From JAXMAR01 sp046350295 (lineage in GTDB: Bacteria; Planctomycetota; Planctomycetia; Gemmatales; Gemmataceae), in assembly GCA_046350295.1 (NCBI GenBank), contig JAXMAR010000006.1:62001-126000 (forward strand): 64,000 nt of DNA, read 5' to 3'. The position numbers and the translations under genes were made by a program. This document shows positions 1-8,309 of the stretch, one piece after another. A model generated the notes under the pieces. It saw nothing but the letters and a program-made list of their open reading frames with translations, did no database searches and was not told the origin of the DNA. The first letter of the stretch is position 1. Each line of letters begins with the position of its first letter.

Positions 1-200
1 GCGAGAATGACCTGATAGTGATCGTGTACCCAGCGCGTCACCTGTCCACTGCCATGGCACAGAGGACACGCCATGCTCATCTGCGCCACGATCGCCTTGC
101 GGATGAACGCGCTCTTGTTCGGTAGCTGATTGAGGAACTCCGCCAGTTCCTCCTCCACCTTGAACGCCACCACTTCCGTCTTCGGCGCCTTGCGGGCCAT
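1..200 (-). CDS. small ribbon-helix-helix-like protein with a zinc-type Cys motif (3' end outside window)
   Basis: The gene runs leftward off the window, so only the first 66 codons are visible. It starts MARKAPKTEVVAFKVEEEL, followed by a stretch reading LPNKSAFIRKAI. That beta-strand plus two-helix pattern resembles CopG/Arc-type RHH DNA-binding antitoxin proteins. After it comes CPLCHGSGQV, a CxxCxGxG motif like one DnaJ zinc-finger half. The ATG is preceded on its strand by GGAG about 13 bases upstream. A DNA-binding or regulatory role is inference; no partner gene is visible. Confidence 0.6.
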   Translation of the reverse strand, partial: MARKAPKTEVVAFKVEEELAEFLNQLPNKSAFIRKAIVAQMSMACPLCHGSGQVTRWVHDHYQVIL

Positions 201-309
201 GTTTGCCACTCACTTTCTCCGGGACCTGCCACCGCCCGGCCGGCCGTTGCTACAATGATTTTACGCGACGCTTCCACCGCAAGTCACACGAATCTACCCA
301 GTTACGCCA

Positions 310-691
310 ATGCCAGGACACGTGTTTCGCACGTCGATTGTCAGCGCTCGCCATCCCGCTTTTCTTCTTTTGTCCCCTGTCGCTGCCCGCGCTCAGGCCC
401 CCGGCCCCTTGGACGCCATCGAGCTCGCTGACCTGCCACGCTTGGCCAAGCTGGCGGCGCCCCGCCCGCTGGTCTGATGTCTTCAAGATGCCCCTGACGC
501 TCTTCAACGACATCAAAGAGGTGATCGACTGGGAAGAACGTATTCAAGGCGACATCGGGCGAGGATAAAGACCTCGCCGACTTCCGCCAGGGAATGGCTG
601 CTCCGGGCGGCGTTCCACGTCCACGCCGGTCGGCCGGACCTCCCCGAAGAACTCGGCGTCGAGATCGGTCGCCGTTTAGTGCGAGCGCCTT
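310..691 (+). pseudogene. 5' part of the solute-binding protein gene, broken by frameshifts
   Basis: The ATG at 310 opens a frame that reads like a signal peptide (MPGHVFRTS..., then AFLLLSPVAARAQ), followed by DAIELADLPRLAKLAAP. It then stops near 475. The coding sense continues in other frames: FKMPLTLFNDIKEVIDW around 485-530, and REWLLRAAFHVHAGRPDL around 585-640. It joins the intact frame that begins near 692. At least three shifts within 380 bases are needed. Sequencing error or real decay are both possible; the downstream part is uninterrupted, which favours error. Confidence 0.55.
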
Positions 692-2659
692 GTGAAAACG
701 CAAGGTTGCCCTGCTGCGCGCCTTCCAAAGGACGATCCCGCCGCCATCGCCGCCGCCAAGGCCTGGCTCAAAATCAGTGGGACAGAGCCGACGCTCCAGG
801 AAGCCGCCGGCCTGTCGCTCCTGGACCATGTCCGCGCGGAGTGGTCTGCCGGCCGTGGCCTCGCGGCTCGCCTCCTTCTGGAGGATTGGGAGAGCCGGCT
901 GCCTTCCGGCCCCGCCACGAAGTTGCGCGAGGAGATGCAAGCGCAGGCGCAGAAGCTGTTCAGCGACGCCCTGGCCGACGCCAAATCCGTGGCCAAGCTC
1001 CGCGAGGCGCTCGATCTCTGGCCCCAACTTCCCGGCGCCGCCGACGAGTTGGCGCGCCGGCAAAAGACGTGGCGCGTTCTCCACGTCGCCGTCCCCAGCC
1101 TGCCGCGTCGCCTCACGCCCTGGACCGCGTGGACCGAGGCCGAGAAGCAGTCGCTCGACCTGCTCTTCTCCCGGCTGACGGCTTCGCTTCCCGAACGAAG
1201 GTCCGGCGCCTTCCACTGGGACGAAGCGCCGGACCTCGTTCGCCGCCTGCCCTGGCCCGCGAAGAACGCCCTCCCTCTCCACCTTTCCGCCGCTCATTCC
1301 TGGTCCGACGGCCATCGATTGACCTCCGTCGACGTTCGCCACACCTACGAACTCGCCGTCGGCCCTCTTGCGCCGCGACATCCGCTTCTGCGCGAGCTGG
1401 TCGAGAAGCCTCGCTTGACCGATCAGCCTTATCAACTCTCCCTGCACCTGCGCCGCGAGCTTTTCGACCCGTTCCTCGTGACGCGCTTGCATGTCGTCCC
1501 CTGGCGAATCCGCGGCGCCAAGGACAAGGAGAGCGCGACACTAGGCGATCCGCTCGACCCCGCCTTTGCCGCACGCCCCGTCGGTAGCGGTCCCTTCTTC
1601 TATGCCGGCATGGAAAAAAGCGGCGTCGGCCCCGCCTTCGTCGTCTTCAAGGCCAACCCCGGCTATCCACGCGGCGCCAAGCTCGCCCAGTACGTCGGCG
1701 AAATCCGCTTCTTCGTCTGGTCCGGCCCCGACGCCAAGGATGAGCCGCGCCCGGACCTCGTCTTCGCGCCCCGGCCCGAGCAGCGTGCCTCTCTGAACAA
1801 ACTCGGCTTCCGCAGTCCCGACCTCGCCCCCGGCGCCTCCCTGCACCTGGTCGCTGTCAATCATCGCCGGCCGGCCCTCGCCATCCCGGAGGTCCGCCTC
1901 GCGCTGGCCCACGGCGTCCATCGCGGCGACATCCTGGACAAACACTGGAATACCGACGTCGCGGACAAGGAAGCGCAAGCCCGCCGCGCCACCGGACCCT
2001 TCCGCCCTGGTACCTGGCGCTATCCCCCGGCCGACAAGCTCAAGACCGACCCGTTCGCCAAGGGGAGCGACCGCTCCTACGCGACACAAGCCGCCGCGAA
2101 GCTGAAGGAAACGGGCGCCAAGAACCTCACCCTCACGCTCCTTTACCCGAGCGACGACCCGCGCATCGAATCCGCCTGCAAGATCATGACGGCGAACTGG
2201 ATCGAGATCTTCGCCAAGACCGGCATCGCCGTTGACATCCAGCCCAAGGCGCTCGCTCCCCACGACCTCCAGGACGCCCTCAGGAAACGAGATTTCGACC
2301 TGGCCTGGTACGAGCTGGCCGACCCCGAGAACATCGCCGAACTCTGGTCGCTGCTCGACGATCACGATGACGCCGTCGATTCCCCGCTCGGCGGCAACTT
2401 CCTCGGCTACCGCAACGACCCCGAGCTGACCGGCCTGTTCCGCCGCGCCATCGTACCGCAGCCCTTCCCTCAGCTCGCGGAGAAATACCACCGCATCCAC
2501 GTGCACTTGCACCAGACGATGCCGTTCCTCCCCCTTTGGCACGAGCCGCCGCCGCTCCTTGTGCACGCGTCGGTCACGACCGGCTTGGTGGATCCCCAGC
2601 GCATCTTTGGCCGCATTCTCGATTGGACGCTCGCCGAGCGAAAGGGAATTGACAAATGA
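692..2659 (+). CDS. ABC-type oligopeptide/solute-binding protein, family 5 (SBP_bac_5-like)
   Basis: The 655-residue open frame shows the extracellular solute-binding protein family 5 pattern: a WSDGHRLTSVDVRHTYEL segment (the usual 'W.DG.p.ta.Dv' motif), GSGPFFYAG, and a late ALRKRDFDLAWYELADPEN segment. Proteins of this family bind peptides, nickel or sugars in the periplasm for an ABC importer. No permease or ATPase genes lie beside it, so it may be a stand-alone receptor. The apparent ATG at 692 is probably not the true start, because coding sense, including a signal peptide, continues upstream in other frames from 310. Confidence 0.7.
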   Translation: MKTQGCPAARLPKDDPAAIAAAKAWLKISGTEPTLQEAAGLSLLDHVRAEWSAGRGLAARLLLEDWESRLPSGPATKLREEMQAQAQKLFSDALADAKSVAKLREALDLWPQLPGAADELARRQKTWRVLHVAVPSLPRRLTPWTAWTEAEKQSLDLLFSRLTASLPERRSGAFHWDEAPDLVRRLPWPAKNALPLHLSAAHSWSDGHRLTSVDVRHTYELAVGPLAPRHPLLRELVEKPRLTDQPYQLSLHLRRELFDPFLVTRLHVVPWRIRGAKDKESATLGDPLDPAFAARPVGSGPFFYAGMEKSGVGPAFVVFKANPGYPRGAKLAQYVGEIRFFVWSGPDAKDEPRPDLVFAPRPEQRASLNKLGFRSPDLAPGASLHLVAVNHRRPALAIPEVRLALAHGVHRGDILDKHWNTDVADKEAQARRATGPFRPGTWRYPPADKLKTDPFAKGSDRSYATQAAAKLKETGAKNLTLTLLYPSDDPRIESACKIMTANWIEIFAKTGIAVDIQPKALAPHDLQDALRKRDFDLAWYELADPENIAELWSLLDDHDDAVDSPLGGNFLGYRNDPELTGLFRRAIVPQPFPQLAEKYHRIHVHLHQTMPFLPLWHEPPPLLVHASVTTGLVDPQRIFGRILDWTLAERKGIDK

Positions 2660-2686
2660 CAATTGACAATTAGCAATTTCCAATTG
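2647..2686. repeat. short AT-rich direct repeats (AATTGACA units)
   Basis: An AT-rich patch sits at the end of the solute-binding gene, overlapping its stop codon. It repeats AATTGACA/AATGACAATTGACAA followed by ATTAGCAATTTCCAATTG. The composition differs sharply from the GC-rich surroundings. Slippage-type repeats of this kind are common between genes; no function is claimed. Confidence 0.5.
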
Positions 2687-2788
2687 GGGGTAGTTGCACG
2701 CGCCGCGCCTTTCCGAGAGGGACCAAGACGCTCCAGCCAGCAAACGACGTCATGTCAACCACGCCCCCCCGCCGCAAGGCATACTTCC

Positions 2789-3679
2789 ATGCCCGAGCTT
2801 CCCGATATCGTCGTCTACCTCGAAGCGTTGGAACGCCGCGTTGTCACCCAGACACTCCAGCGCCTCCGCCTCATCAGCCCATTCCTGCTCCGCACCTTCG
2901 ACCCCCCGATTGAAACCGTCGCCGGCAAAGGCGTCCTCGCCCTGCGCCGCCTCGGCAAACGCATCGTCTTCGAGCTGGAAGACGACCTCTTCCTCGTGCT
3001 CCATCTCATGATCGCCGGCCGCCTCCACTGGAAGCCGGCCGGCGCGAAGCCACCGGGGAAAGTCGGCCTCGCGGCGTTTGAGTTTCCTAACGGCACGCTC
3101 CTTCTCACCGAGGCCGGGACCAAGAAGCGCGCCTCGCTGCACCTCGTCCGCGGCGCCGCCGGCTTGGCGCCGCATCAGCGGGGCGGCCTCGAAGTCCTCG
3201 ACGCCGACATCGATGCCTTCCGCGCCGCGCTCGTGCGCGAGAATCACACCCTCAAACGCTGCCTTACCGATCCGCGCCTCTTCAGCGGCATCGGCAACGC
3301 CTACTCCGACGAGATCCTCCACCGCGCCCGCCTGTCGCCCCTCGCCCTGAGCCAGCGCCTCGACGCCCAAGACAGCGAGCGCCTCTTCCACGCGGTGCGC
3401 GAGACCCTTCTCGACTGGATCCACCGTCTCCGCGCCCAGACCGGCGCCGACTTCCCCGAGAAAGTCACCGCCTTCCGTCCCGACATGGCCGTCCACGGCC
3501 GCTTCGGCAAGCCCTGCCCTGTGTGCGGCACGGCGGTGCAGCGCATCGTCTACGCCGAGAACGAGACGAACTACTGCCCGCGCTGCCAGACCGGCGGCAA
3601 GGTACTGGCCGATCGCTCCCTGTCGCGCCTGCTCAAGGACGACTGGCCGCGCACGGTCGAGGAATTGGAGGAGCGCTGA
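2789..3679 (+). CDS. Fpg/Nei-family DNA glycosylase (formamidopyrimidine-DNA glycosylase-like)
   Basis: 296 residues, the usual Fpg length. The N-terminus after Met removal is PELPDIVVYLEAL: Pro1 is the Schiff-base nucleophile and Glu2 the catalytic acid of the family. The lysine in LGKRIVFEL and the helix-two-turn-helix region (LFSGIGNAYSDEIL) are present. The C-terminus has a zinc finger, CPVCGTAVQRIVY...NYCPRCQ. The Arg found in the classical finger (GRSTxxCPxCQ) is replaced by NETNYCPRCQ, so damage specificity may differ from MutM. The enzyme excises oxidised bases and cleaves the abasic strand. The start was chosen because catalytic Pro must follow Met; upstream in-frame codons are not conserved-looking. 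Confidence 0.88.
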   Translation: MPELPDIVVYLEALERRVVTQTLQRLRLISPFLLRTFDPPIETVAGKGVLALRRLGKRIVFELEDDLFLVLHLMIAGRLHWKPAGAKPPGKVGLAAFEFPNGTLLLTEAGTKKRASLHLVRGAAGLAPHQRGGLEVLDADIDAFRAALVRENHTLKRCLTDPRLFSGIGNAYSDEILHRARLSPLALSQRLDAQDSERLFHAVRETLLDWIHRLRAQTGADFPEKVTAFRPDMAVHGRFGKPCPVCGTAVQRIVYAENETNYCPRCQTGGKVLADRSLSRLLKDDWPRTVEELEER

Positions 3680-3689
3680 CGCGAACCGC

Positions 3690-3714
3690 GACAGCGCGAG
3701 CGCTGTCTCCTTTG
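3690..3714 (+). terminator. hairpin after the Fpg-like gene
   Basis: GACAGCG (3690-3696) pairs with CGCTGTC (3701-3707) around loop CGAG, followed by TCCTTT. The stem is short with a weak T tract, but it is placed correctly just after the stop codon at 3679. Confidence 0.4.
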
Positions 3715-3737
3715 GCGGGCGGCGCGTGACACTCGCC

Positions 3738-3765
3738 TTGCCAAAACGGCGCGTCAAATTATCAT
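3738..3765 (+). promoter_or_regulatory. sigma-70-type promoter of tRNA-His
   Basis: TTGCCA at 3738-3743 (-35, five of six matches) and TATCAT at 3760-3765 (-10, five of six) are separated by 16 bases. They end about 14 bases before the tRNA. Spacing and position fit a housekeeping promoter; no expression evidence is available. Confidence 0.6.
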
Positions 3766-3778
3766 GGAAAGTGCAATC

Positions 3779-3853
3779 GGTGGGTGTAGCTCAGTTGGTT
3801 AGAGCGCCAGACTGTGGATCTGGATGTCGCCGGTTCAAGTCCGGTCACCCACC
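3779..3853 (+). tRNA. tRNA-His (anticodon GTG)
   Basis: The cloverleaf folds completely. The acceptor GTGGGTG (3780-3786) pairs with CACCCAC (3846-3852). The D stem is GCTC/GAGC, the anticodon stem CCAGA/TCTGG with loop CTGTGGA (anticodon GTG), the variable loop ATGTC, and the T arm GCCGG-TTCAAGT-CCGGT. The extra G at 3779 (G-1) and discriminator C at 3853 are the identity elements of bacterial tRNA-His. CCA is not encoded. Confidence 0.97.
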
Positions 3854-3859
3854 CTCCAA

Positions 3860-3890
3860 GAGAGCCGGCATTTCAGCCGGCTCTCTTCTT
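3860..3890 (+). terminator. intrinsic terminator of tRNA-His
   Basis: A perfect 10-bp stem, GAGAGCCGGC (3860-3869) with GCCGGCTCTC (3876-3885), around loop ATTTCA, followed by TTCTT. It lies seven bases after the tRNA 3' end. Confidence 0.75.
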
Positions 3891-3913
3891 GCCCGCGCCC
3901 TGCCGCGCCGCCT

Positions 3914-4465
3914 TCACTCCTCCACAAGCCTCAGCGACGTGATGGTCACAGCGGCCGCGCCTTCCACAAAGTCGAAGCCGCCCTCGTGCAACGCCGGGAC
4001 TCGCTTGAAGCCGATGGCGAGGGATCCGGTGACGACCACCTCTTTGCCGGCGAACTTCTCGGCCAGATCGCGCAGCTTCTGCGTGGGATCGAAGCGGCCG
4101 GGCTCGGGCGGCGTGCCGAAGCTGATGGGCACGACCATGGCGTTGACGGCCACGTGCCACGTGTCCTTCGGCGTCGGCTCGGCGCGGCGGTCCGTTTTGG
4201 TTCCGGCCGGCGTTTTCACCAGGGTGCCGCGCATCTCGATCTTTGCGTAGCGCTTGGCCCTCTCGGCGGCCAGTTTTTCGACTCTGGCCCGCTCGCGTTC
4301 CTTGAGTTCCTGGATGAGCGCCTCCTGGCGTTTGCGCAGCTCGTCGATCTCGCCCTGAAGGGCCTTGATTTTCTTCGTCACCTCCACATCCGACTCGGGT
4401 GTCTGCGCCGGCGCCAGGACCGGCGCCAGCAGCACCAGAAAACAGCAGAAGATGCGCCTGTTCAT
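3914..4465 (-). CDS. exported protein with coiled coil, unknown function
   Basis: 183 residues. The N-terminus MNRRIFCCFLVLLAPVLAPAQ is a clear Sec signal peptide. Residues about 28-70 are Glu/Lys/Arg-rich with heptad character (IKALQGEIDELRKRQEAL), predicting a coiled coil. The C-terminal half is compact and beta-rich (GKEVVVTGSLAIGF) and contains no motif I recognise. A strong AAGGGGGG ribosome site precedes the ATG. It is followed on the same strand by three further secreted-protein genes or remnants, suggesting a loose cluster of envelope proteins. Confidence 0.7.
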   Translation of the reverse strand: MNRRIFCCFLVLLAPVLAPAQTPESDVEVTKKIKALQGEIDELRKRQEALIQELKERERARVEKLAAERAKRYAKIEMRGTLVKTPAGTKTDRRAEPTPKDTWHVAVNAMVVPISFGTPPEPGRFDPTQKLRDLAEKFAGKEVVVTGSLAIGFKRVPALHEGGFDFVEGAAAVTITSLRLVEE

Positions 4466-4502
4466 GGTTAACCCCCCTTTCGTGTGCGTCTTCGAGTCAG
4501 GC

Positions 4503-4825
4503 TCAATGCTGCAGCGTGAATTCCTTCGTGTTCACCAGCGCGAAGAAGATGTTCTCGAGGTTGTGCCGCATGTCCAACGGCTGCCGGTTCATCAGATCGA
4601 CGCAGGCCTTCCTCTCCGCGGCGCTGGGCAGGCGCGATACCGTCGCCAGGAAGCATGGCAGGCGCCGGCGTTGCAGCCCTGGCGGTCCAGCAGGGCGTGG
4701 ACGTGGCGTTCGAAATCGATGTGGGTCAGTGTCCGGCCATCGGGAAGCCGAACCGGCCCAGCCGAAGCAGCGACCGGCGCCAGTACCGGCGCAAGCGCGG
4801 CCAGGAAAATGCGTGTCGCGAACAT
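4503..4825 (-). pseudogene. remnant of a PSCyt/DUF1549-DUF1553 protein with a large internal deletion
   Basis: The minus-strand ATG at 4825 opens a signal peptide (MFATRIFLAALAPVLAPVAAS) and then DFERHVHALLDRQGCNAGACHA, matching the heme-binding start of DUF1549 proteins. Right after CHA the sense jumps to another frame reading FLATVSRLPSAAERKACVDL and ends NIFFALVNTKEFTLQH, the typical extreme C-terminus of DUF1553. Intact members of this planctomycete family are usually around 700-1000 residues, so roughly 2 kb of coding sequence between these ends appears to be missing. The junction lies near 4655. It cannot make the normal product. Confidence 0.7.
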
Positions 4826-4848
4826 GTGTCCCCCCGGTACAGTCGCAA

Positions 4849-5574
4849 CTATTTCTTCGACAGTGGTATCGCGACGACGCGGAACGCCGTGGGCGTGACC
4901 GTCGGCCTGCCGGGCGCGGAGGTCGCGCGCTCGCGGTATCGGCCCGGCGAGGTAAAACTGCCGTCGCCACGCATGGCGGCCAGCTCTTTGAAGCGGCGCA
5001 GCTCCGCGTCGGTGTGTAGGACTTCCTCGGAGTTGAGCTCCAAGGTGGTGGGCGCCATCCAGAAGGCGGCTTTGCCGGAAAGCGCCTCGGTTCCCTTGAC
5101 CGGGCGCGGAAACGAATCGGGGTGGCGGCCGATAAAAGCTTCGACGCCCCGATTACCAATCTCGCATGCCTCCACGAAGGTTGGAAGCCGAAAATGAAAG
5201 TCCTGGCTCTTTTTTCCGAGCCAGGCGCAGTAGGCGCTCGCCTCCTTGTGCGTCACGAAGAGAACGGCGCAGTCTTTCTGCCCCTCGGGTAGCTTGCCCT
5301 TGCTCCAGGCGACCGTCGCGCACGGCGTCTCGCGCAGCTCCACCGGAAGAGCAGGGGACGCGACCGCGCCGGCGTCGACCGCGAGTTGATACTGTTCATT
5401 GGTGATGACCGAGACGGAAGCGCGATCCTCCGCGTTGACTCTGATCCGCACAAACTCAAGCTCGACGCCCTCGGCCAGACGAAAGCGTTCTCGTACGGGC
5501 ATGGCGTCGTCCGCGGCGGCGGGGGAAGCCAGCACGAGAACGGCTAGCACCATGAGTCGACAGGATCGAGTCAT
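4849..5574 (-). CDS. exported protein with degenerate formylglycine-generating-enzyme (SUMF1) fold
   Basis: About 241 residues from the chosen ATG at 5574, which gives MTRSCRLMVLAVLVLASPAAA, a good signal peptide; an ATG ten codons upstream is also possible. The body follows the FGE-sulfatase pattern: VITNEQYQLAVDAG, then CATVAWSKGKLP, VTHKEASAYCAWLGKK, FRLPTFVEACEIG, and a final TPTAFRVV. These correspond to 'VTN.qY..F', 'PV..VsW.dA.aYc.Wlgk', 'yRLPTEaEWEyA' and 'gFRvv'. The central region is short and WEYA is replaced by VEACEIG, so enzyme activity is doubtful; planctomycetes use many such domains as binding modules. Confidence 0.6.
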   Translation of the reverse strand: MTRSCRLMVLAVLVLASPAAADDAMPVRERFRLAEGVELEFVRIRVNAEDRASVSVITNEQYQLAVDAGAVASPALPVELRETPCATVAWSKGKLPEGQKDCAVLFVTHKEASAYCAWLGKKSQDFHFRLPTFVEACEIGNRGVEAFIGRHPDSFPRPVKGTEALSGKAAFWMAPTTLELNSEEVLHTDAELRRFKELAAMRGDGSFTSPGRYRERATSAPGRPTVTPTAFRVVAIPLSKK

Positions 5575-5619
5575 GAGATGCGCGGCGCTTGCCTCGCTGA
5601 ACATCCTTGGCGACCGGCG

Positions 5620-6651
5620 TCAGCGAAGAAACTCCTTCAGGGCGTCGATGATGTCCGTCGCGATGGCTTGAGTCGACGGCCCCAGGTCGCAACGCACGAG
5701 GAAAATGTTGAAACGCCTCATGTCCCTGTAGACGCCCTCGATTTCCGCCGGGAAGTAGGTCGCTTCCGCCCTTATCTTATCGATGTAACGTCGCATCTCC
5801 CGGATGACGACGGTCTGCTTCTCCGCCAGGGCGAGCGCCGCCTTCCTGTCCTCCAACCGCGGCTTCTTGTCCCCGTTTCCTTCGATGGCCTTGTGGAGCG
5901 CACTACCTCCGTCCGATACCGCGATCTGCTTGTCGAGGATGGCCTTGCCGATGATCGCAAGACGCTCCAGCATATCCGCGGTCTTCGTCCTGTCGTCCCC
6001 CTTGCCCGGCTTCGCCAGTCCTTTTACCAGCGCATTCACGATCGCCGCCGGCCCGCCGTCGACATTGGCGCCGATGGCGTCGAAGCGGTCGAGCAGCTTC
6101 TCGTCCCAATCCCACGTCAAACGATATTGAATCGGCGCCGGACCCCCTTCCGGCTGATAGCTGACCGAAATGGCGGCGTGCGGCCCGGTCGGCGCCGGCT
6201 CCGCGTCCGGCGCCTTCACGGCCCGCGCGAAAAAGCCGGCCTCGGCGAGAGCGTCGATGATCCGGATCGCCTGGGCGCGGGAGATGCGGGCGTGTGCCGT
6301 CGTGGCACGCCCTTTCTCGTCGAAGACGGTCGGCTCGATCCGCAGTCCCTTCGACACGTGCAGGAGGATGGAGCGCAGGACAAACGCATCGGCGTGCTTC
6401 TCCGGCGGAACCAGGCCGGCCGACAGGATGAAGCTGTCGGCATCGGCCTTGAACGCCTTTGCTTCGGCGTTACCATCCTTCGCCGGGAAGAGTCTCCGTA
6501 ACGGCACGAGACGCGTCGGCAACTCGCCGCCATTGAGCCTGCCTTCGTCGGTCAACCAAATTCCGCGCGGCGCCTCGGCAGCGACCACAAAGGAAGCCGT
6601 CGTCAAAAGAGCGAGCGCCGCAAGCAAGCCTGCCCGAGAGATCGGGAACAT
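5620..6651 (-). CDS. exported protein of unknown function
   Basis: 343 residues with a signal peptide (MFPISRAGLLAALALLTTASFVVAAEA). The mature part has an alpha/beta-looking middle (SRAQAIRIIDALAEAGFF, YRLTWDWDEKLLDRFDAI) and a Lys/Glu-rich helical stretch (AALALAEKQTVVIREMRRYIDK). I do not recognise a family. It is followed 45 bases later by the FGE-like gene in the same direction, so co-transcription is plausible. Confidence 0.7.
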   Translation of the reverse strand: MFPISRAGLLAALALLTTASFVVAAEAPRGIWLTDEGRLNGGELPTRLVPLRRLFPAKDGNAEAKAFKADADSFILSAGLVPPEKHADAFVLRSILLHVSKGLRIEPTVFDEKGRATTAHARISRAQAIRIIDALAEAGFFARAVKAPDAEPAPTGPHAAISVSYQPEGGPAPIQYRLTWDWDEKLLDRFDAIGANVDGGPAAIVNALVKGLAKPGKGDDRTKTADMLERLAIIGKAILDKQIAVSDGGSALHKAIEGNGDKKPRLEDRKAALALAEKQTVVIREMRRYIDKIRAEATYFPAEIEGVYRDMRRFNIFLVRCDLGPSTQAIATDIIDALKEFLR

Positions 6652-7080
6652 TTGACGTCTCCGTCCTGCTCCGCATTCACGAGACCAATGTCATTCCCTT
6701 CTTTTGACGAACGACACTACACCGGAGATTTGACCTCAGTCATCTTGGCCAAGTTTCCAGCCTTTGCCACCTGGCCGGCCGCGATAGCGCCGTCCGGCGC
6801 CTCGGCCGCTTCCGGCGCCAGGGCGACGCGGTAGCGTTGACCGAACGGAGAGCCATGGAACGATCCAAGAATGCGGGCCGTTGGGTTGCGGCCTCTCCCC
6901 GTATATTGTCTGACGGCGGTCGAAACGTCGATTTTTTTCCTCGTTCCTCCGGAGGCCGGCGCCACCCGGCTCGCCGTCGATGACGCCATCACCCAAGAGG
7001 CGCCGAATCCGAAGATTCACCGAACGTAACCGGTTTGGCCGCGCCTGACCGCGCCGGCCGAACGCCCGTGGGAGGGATGT
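6652..7080. other. intergenic region between divergent genes
   Basis: This 429-base gap separates the divergent secreted-protein gene and mscL, so it should hold promoters for both. A minus-strand frame at 6992-6717 could encode 91 residues (its end reads AAGQVAKAGNLAKMTEVKSPV), but it has neither a recognisable family nor a clear ribosome site. I do not call it a gene. Confidence 0.4.
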
Positions 7081-7536
7081 ATGGACCCCGCCAAGACCGA
7101 CTTCAATCCGGCCAAGAAAGCGTTCTCCCTCTGGGGGGAGTTCCGCAAGTTCGCCTTCAAGGGGAACATGATCGATCTCGCCGTCGCGGTCGTCATCGGC
7201 GCCGCCTTCGCCAAGATCATCGACTCCCTCGTGAAGGACATCATCATGCCCCTCGTCAGCCTCGCCTTGCCCAAGGATGGCGGCTACGAGAACTGGAAGG
7301 CCGAGGTCGGCGGCGTCATCATACCCTACGGCCATTTCATCGCCGAGCTGGTCAACTTCCTCATCGTCGCCTTCGCCATCTTCCTGTTCACCGTCAAGTT
7401 CCTCGGCTGGATCGGCCGCGCCCGACAGGAAGAGGCCGCCAAGCCGCCTCCCTTGTCCAGGGACCAGGAGCTGCTCACGGAGATCCGCGACCTGTTGAAA
7501 GCTCGGACGGCCCCGGGCGAACCCGCCAAGGGCTGA
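7081..7536 (+). CDS. mscL: large-conductance mechanosensitive channel MscL
   Basis: 151 residues. The cytoplasmic N-terminal helix and TM1 are typical: EFRKFAFKGNMIDLAVAVVIGAAFAKIIDSLVKDIIMPL, written here as the family signature. TM2 is FLIVAFAIFLFTVKFLGW, followed by the C-terminal helix with LLTEIRDLLKAR. MscL forms a homopentameric inner-membrane channel that opens under hypo-osmotic shock. A GGAGGG ribosome site lies four bases before the ATG. It is a single gene, convergent with the Cys-rich gene downstream. Confidence 0.95.
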   Translation: MDPAKTDFNPAKKAFSLWGEFRKFAFKGNMIDLAVAVVIGAAFAKIIDSLVKDIIMPLVSLALPKDGGYENWKAEVGGVIIPYGHFIAELVNFLIVAFAIFLFTVKFLGWIGRARQEEAAKPPPLSRDQELLTEIRDLLKARTAPGEPAKG

Positions 7537-7544
7537 CCGCTCGA

Positions 7545-7588
7545 CGAAAAAACAAACCGGCCGCGTTCGCGTCAGCGAAAGCGGCCGG
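7545..7588 (-). terminator. intrinsic terminator of the Cys-rich gene
   Basis: On the minus strand the stem CCGGCCGC...GCGGCCGG (7588-7557) has a partially paired TTCGC/GCGAA extension and is followed by TTTGTTTTTT. The T tract faces the end of the Cys-rich gene. The hairpin itself could also slow transcription arriving from mscL. Confidence 0.8.
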
Positions 7589-7619
7589 AAGGCGATCGTT
7601 CGCGGGCGATTCCGTTGGC

Positions 7620-8289
7620 TTAGAACGGAGCGCGCTCGGGAGTCGCGGGGATGGTGATGGCCGGGGGCGCCACGGGGGCGGTCGGCGGGGTGATGATGCG
7701 GACTTCGCCGCCGACGGGGGCTCGAGACCGGTCTTGCGCCGCCGGTGCCGCCGGGCAGCTTCTTCGGCGGGGTGGTGATGGTCTCGCCGGACTTCGGGGT
7801 CACGACGACGCCGCCCGAACCGCACGTGTTGCAGGTGTCGCAGCAATCGTGGCGGTGGAAGCGGGCGCGGAGACGATCGAACAGGCCGGGACGATCGCAT
7901 TCGCAGTTGCAGCTCGGCGCCGGGCAGCAGGTGGGCGCCGGGCAGCAGACCGGAGCGGGTTTGCAGCAGGTCGTCGGGCAGGCGGGGGCGCAGGTCGGCG
8001 CGCAGCAGTCGCTGCGATGGAACCAGCTACGGCGGCCGCAGCCGGTGTCGCAGCACGTCGTCGGGCACGCCGGGGCGCACTTGACCTCGCAGCACGGCGT
8101 GCAGCAGTCGTTGTTGCGGTGGAACAGGCCGCGCAGCCGGTCGAACAGACCCGGACGGTCGCAGCAGTCGTTACACGCCGGGGCGCAGGCCGGCGCGCAC
8201 GCCGGAGCGCAGCAGTCCGACCGACCGTGTCCTTGAGCGGAGCCGGTCAGCCAGGCCGCGGCAAACAACAGGAAGGCAGCTTTCTTCAC
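7620..8289 (-). CDS. cysteine-rich repeat exported protein (one apparent frameshift)
   Basis: Starts at GTG 8289, with GGAGGATT six bases upstream, and a signal peptide (MKKAAFLLFAAAWLTGSAQG). The mature part has many CC pairs and repeats of CAPAC, CPTTCC and CCPAP. A CDRPGLFDRLR unit followed by FHR occurs twice (around residues 45 and 130). After LPGGTGGA, near 7735, the good reading shifts frame. The continuation is VGGEVRIITPPTAPVAPP, ending TPERAPF with a stop at 7620, the usual proline-rich tail. Read without the shift, the frame runs on into nonsense. Cys-rich planctomycete surface proteins of this type are thought to cross-link in the cell envelope; that role is inference. Confidence 0.7.
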
Positions 8290-8309
8290 GAGGAATCCTC
8301 CGAAAGGGT

